Origin: Amorphochlora amoebiformis
Lineage: Eukaryota; Cercozoa; Chlorarachniophyceae
Assembly: GCA_054601695.1 (NCBI GenBank)
Contig: BAAHQB010000145.1
Location: forward strand, 1-64,000
Direction of reading: 5' to 3'
Length of the DNA: 64,000 nt
Position 1 is the stretch's first letter. Each line of letters begins with the position of its first letter. This document shows positions 59,958 to 64,000 of this stretch, in pieces. Under the pieces are notes generated by a model. That model did no database searches, had not been told where the DNA came from, and was given only the letters and a program-made list of their open reading frames with translations. The position numbers and the translations under genes are program-made.

Positions 59958-60960
59958 AGATATAGATATAGATGTATGTATACGCGTTATTGTGAACTTA
60001 GTTATCCTATCTAGCGACGTCGATGGACCGGACCGGTGCCGTATGTCTGAACTTAGCCGGGTACTGACATGTATAGTAACCCATGCGTGGTAAGAAATAC
60101 TAGAATAAAATACTAGTAGAATGCGTACGTACGTACTAGGTATACGTATACGTATACTGTTCTACCTTTTGCGCATGCATACATGTACGCATCTACGCAT
60201 GCACATATAAATTGCTAGTGTATACACGTATACGTACGAGTACATGTACGTACGTATACGTACGAGTACATGTACGTGCGTATACATACATACGCCAATA
60301 TGTATATATCATATAGATTGTGTTATACCGTAACTAGTAACCACGCCGTGCCGTGGTTCGAACTCATGATCCGATCGTACATATACTATATACGTGTAAT
60401 CAATCATTGGTGATGTACACGTATGTCATGTATACAACTACTACGCTACTAGTGCGATAGTACCGTACACAATCATGACAAATTTTGACACTGACTGGAC
60501 TGAGTATTACACACGTATCCGTCGGACTTACAACTAGAAGCTCATTGTATCATGTACTATCGTAAGATACTAGTAATTCGACGTAGCTTCTTAGTACGTC
60601 TCAATGCCTTCATAATTATCGAGACTATGCGGAAAATTACACATTATTCAAAAACTCGATGTCCAGCGTGAATACATATTCACAGTCTGGATGGTACATA
60701 TAGATCAAATGGATGTATTTAGTATGTCACTAGTAATACTGTACTACCTATAGCTACTGCTTACTGTAGCTATCATGAGGCACACACGTGCTCAACGGCT
60801 ACATACTAGACAATGTAGACATAGATAGCTTGATCATCAAAACTAACGCGGCTAGCTCACTTGAATGCACACAGCGGACAGCGAGTGGTCGGTTAGGCCT
60901 TAGCTAGCTAGGCCGGTTGCAATTGCAGTTGGAGAACAGAGTCTATCAGCAATTCAAACT
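59276..60960. other. Palindrome-rich intergenic spacer
   Basis: 1.7 kb with no supported gene. The first half (59300-59770) is dense in CTAG (GCTAGCTGGTCTAGGATCTCGA is partly duplicated at about 59590 and 59640). The second half (60110-60300) is dense in GTAC, TACGTA and GTATAC words. A small (TA)n array lies at 59908-59950. Confidence 0.7.
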
Positions 60961-61009
60961 CCCTCCAATCATCCTCCTCCACAAACTGTATAATGTATTA
61001 TGTATGCAA

Positions 61010-63076
<2,067 letters not shown>

Positions 63077-63081
63077 TATAT

Positions 63082-63651
63082 AAAGGGCGCGCACACTTAT
63101 AATGTCGCACACTTAACAATGGCCCCCCTCAAAATTGCCCAAATTTCCGATCAGTTATAAGGCACTTCGCCCTAAAATCGGCCGAATTTCCGCACGATAA
63201 TAAGGCACCCCCGCCCTAAAATCGGCCGAAATTTTTATTTATAAATTTAAATTTAATTCGCCCCCGAATCACCGATCGACCCTCTGCGCAGATATTGCGC
63301 CCATCTCCGATCTCTACAAGGCCATGAACGCTAGCCTAAATCTAGTTTCACATTCTACCGTAGTAAATTTAGTAGTTAGAAGTTCTTGAGAACTCATAGA
63401 AGCAATACTAGTAGAAGCTTGAGAACTCATAGAAGCCCTAGAAGCCATAGAAGACTCGGAACAGAATCTGGAGAATATTTCCCAAAAAGGCATCTCCGCA
63501 TGGATATAAAGCCCATATCCGCACGGATATAATGTCCGCACAGATATAAGGCACTTCGTCCTAATATCGCCCAAATTTCCGCACAGATATAAAGCACTTT
63601 TCGCTAGCGACCCTCTAGAGCAGGTGGGCCTTATAAGTGTGCGCGCCCTTT
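63082..63651. mobile_element. Non-autonomous DNA transposon (MITE-like) with perfect TIRs
   Basis: A 570-base non-TA segment is bounded by perfect inverted repeats: left AAGGGCGCGCACACTTATAA (within 63082-63102) and its exact complement at 63631-63651. Both ends are flanked by TA, consistent with a TA target site inside a TA microsatellite. The interior has no transposase frame. It contains direct subterminal repeats (ATAAGGCACTTCGCCCTAAAATCGGCC at about 63159 and 63201, with relatives at 63545-63600) and a duplicated TTGAGAACTCATAGAAG motif near 63390 and 63418. Family assignment (Tc1/mariner-like versus other) is not possible from this alone. Confidence 0.85.
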
Positions 63652-63663
63652 ATATATATAGTA

Positions 63664-63704
<41 letters not shown>

Positions 63705-63731
63705 ACAGACATACACACACACACAATACAA

Positions 63732-63814
<83 letters not shown>

Positions 63815-63815
63815 T

Positions 63816-63892
<77 letters not shown>

Positions 63893-63928
63893 TGCGTCAG
63901 TACGTATTTGTGTATCTGTATATTATGC

Positions 63929-64000
<72 letters not shown>
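63652..64000. repeat. (TA)n with (CA)n patches to window end
   Basis: TA repeats with CA runs at 63713-63758 and 63815-63829; a short unique island at 63890-63930. No gene. Confidence 0.95.

Noticed and set aside
60340-60385. T-loop-like GGTTCGAACTC suggesting a tRNA
   Set aside because: The T-arm can be drawn with G-T pairs, but no matching acceptor stem, D-arm or anticodon arm is found upstream.

Overview
The window is the left end of a nuclear chromosome from a flagellated, intron-rich unicellular eukaryote. It opens with (CCCTAA)n telomere. The recognisable genes are eukaryotic: the cilium gene BBS5, a ZRANB3-type SNF2 helicase with an HNH nuclease, exocyst Sec10/EXOC5 and an Arf GTPase. 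Nearly all introns are GT-AG, many opening with GTACAT or GTATAT and filled with (TA)n. I cannot name the lineage. Exons were assembled by eye from reading frame, splice signals, matching intron phase and remembered family sequences; no search was run.

Layout. 1-575 telomere with CCCGACA-type variant units. 699-4472 (-) BBS5, with its frame broken at eight sites. 4583-22759 (+) ZRANB3-like helicase/HNH gene, 21 exons. 22760-24589 spacer. 24590-25934 (-) tandem CCCH zinc-finger protein. 26208-28721 (+) unrecognised protein with a coiled-coil-like C-terminal half. 28722-29905 spacer. 29906-32870 (-) small protein with a signal-peptide-like start. 33045-44166 (+) Sec10/EXOC5, 25 exons. 44167-44851 spacer. 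44852-56022 (-) long uncharacterised gene, possibly FKBP15/WH1-related. 56245-58395 (+) Arf GTPase, 8 exons. 58880-59275 a broken, frameshifted coding remnant. 59276-60960 spacer. 61010-64000 TA-rich DNA carrying a 570-bp terminal-inverted-repeat element at 63082-63651.

Organisation. Genes alternate strictly in strand. Divergent neighbours are separated by about 110-275 bp, which suggests shared bidirectional promoters. The convergent 3' ends are separated by spacers with a striking excess of CTAG and other palindromic tetramers.

Most of the sequence is intron. Apart from (TA)n, the introns contain many minisatellites, and a recurring class of these are tandem copies of an exon-intron junction: an acceptor plus the first exon bases, or the last exon bases plus a donor. 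I see this in at least nine junctions across five genes. It points to intron lengthening by tandem duplication across splice sites and is the most unusual signal in the window. By function the genes fall into DNA repair/replication-fork remodelling (ZRANB3-like), ciliary and membrane trafficking (BBS5, Sec10, Arf) and RNA binding (CCCH protein). They share no pathway beyond trafficking.
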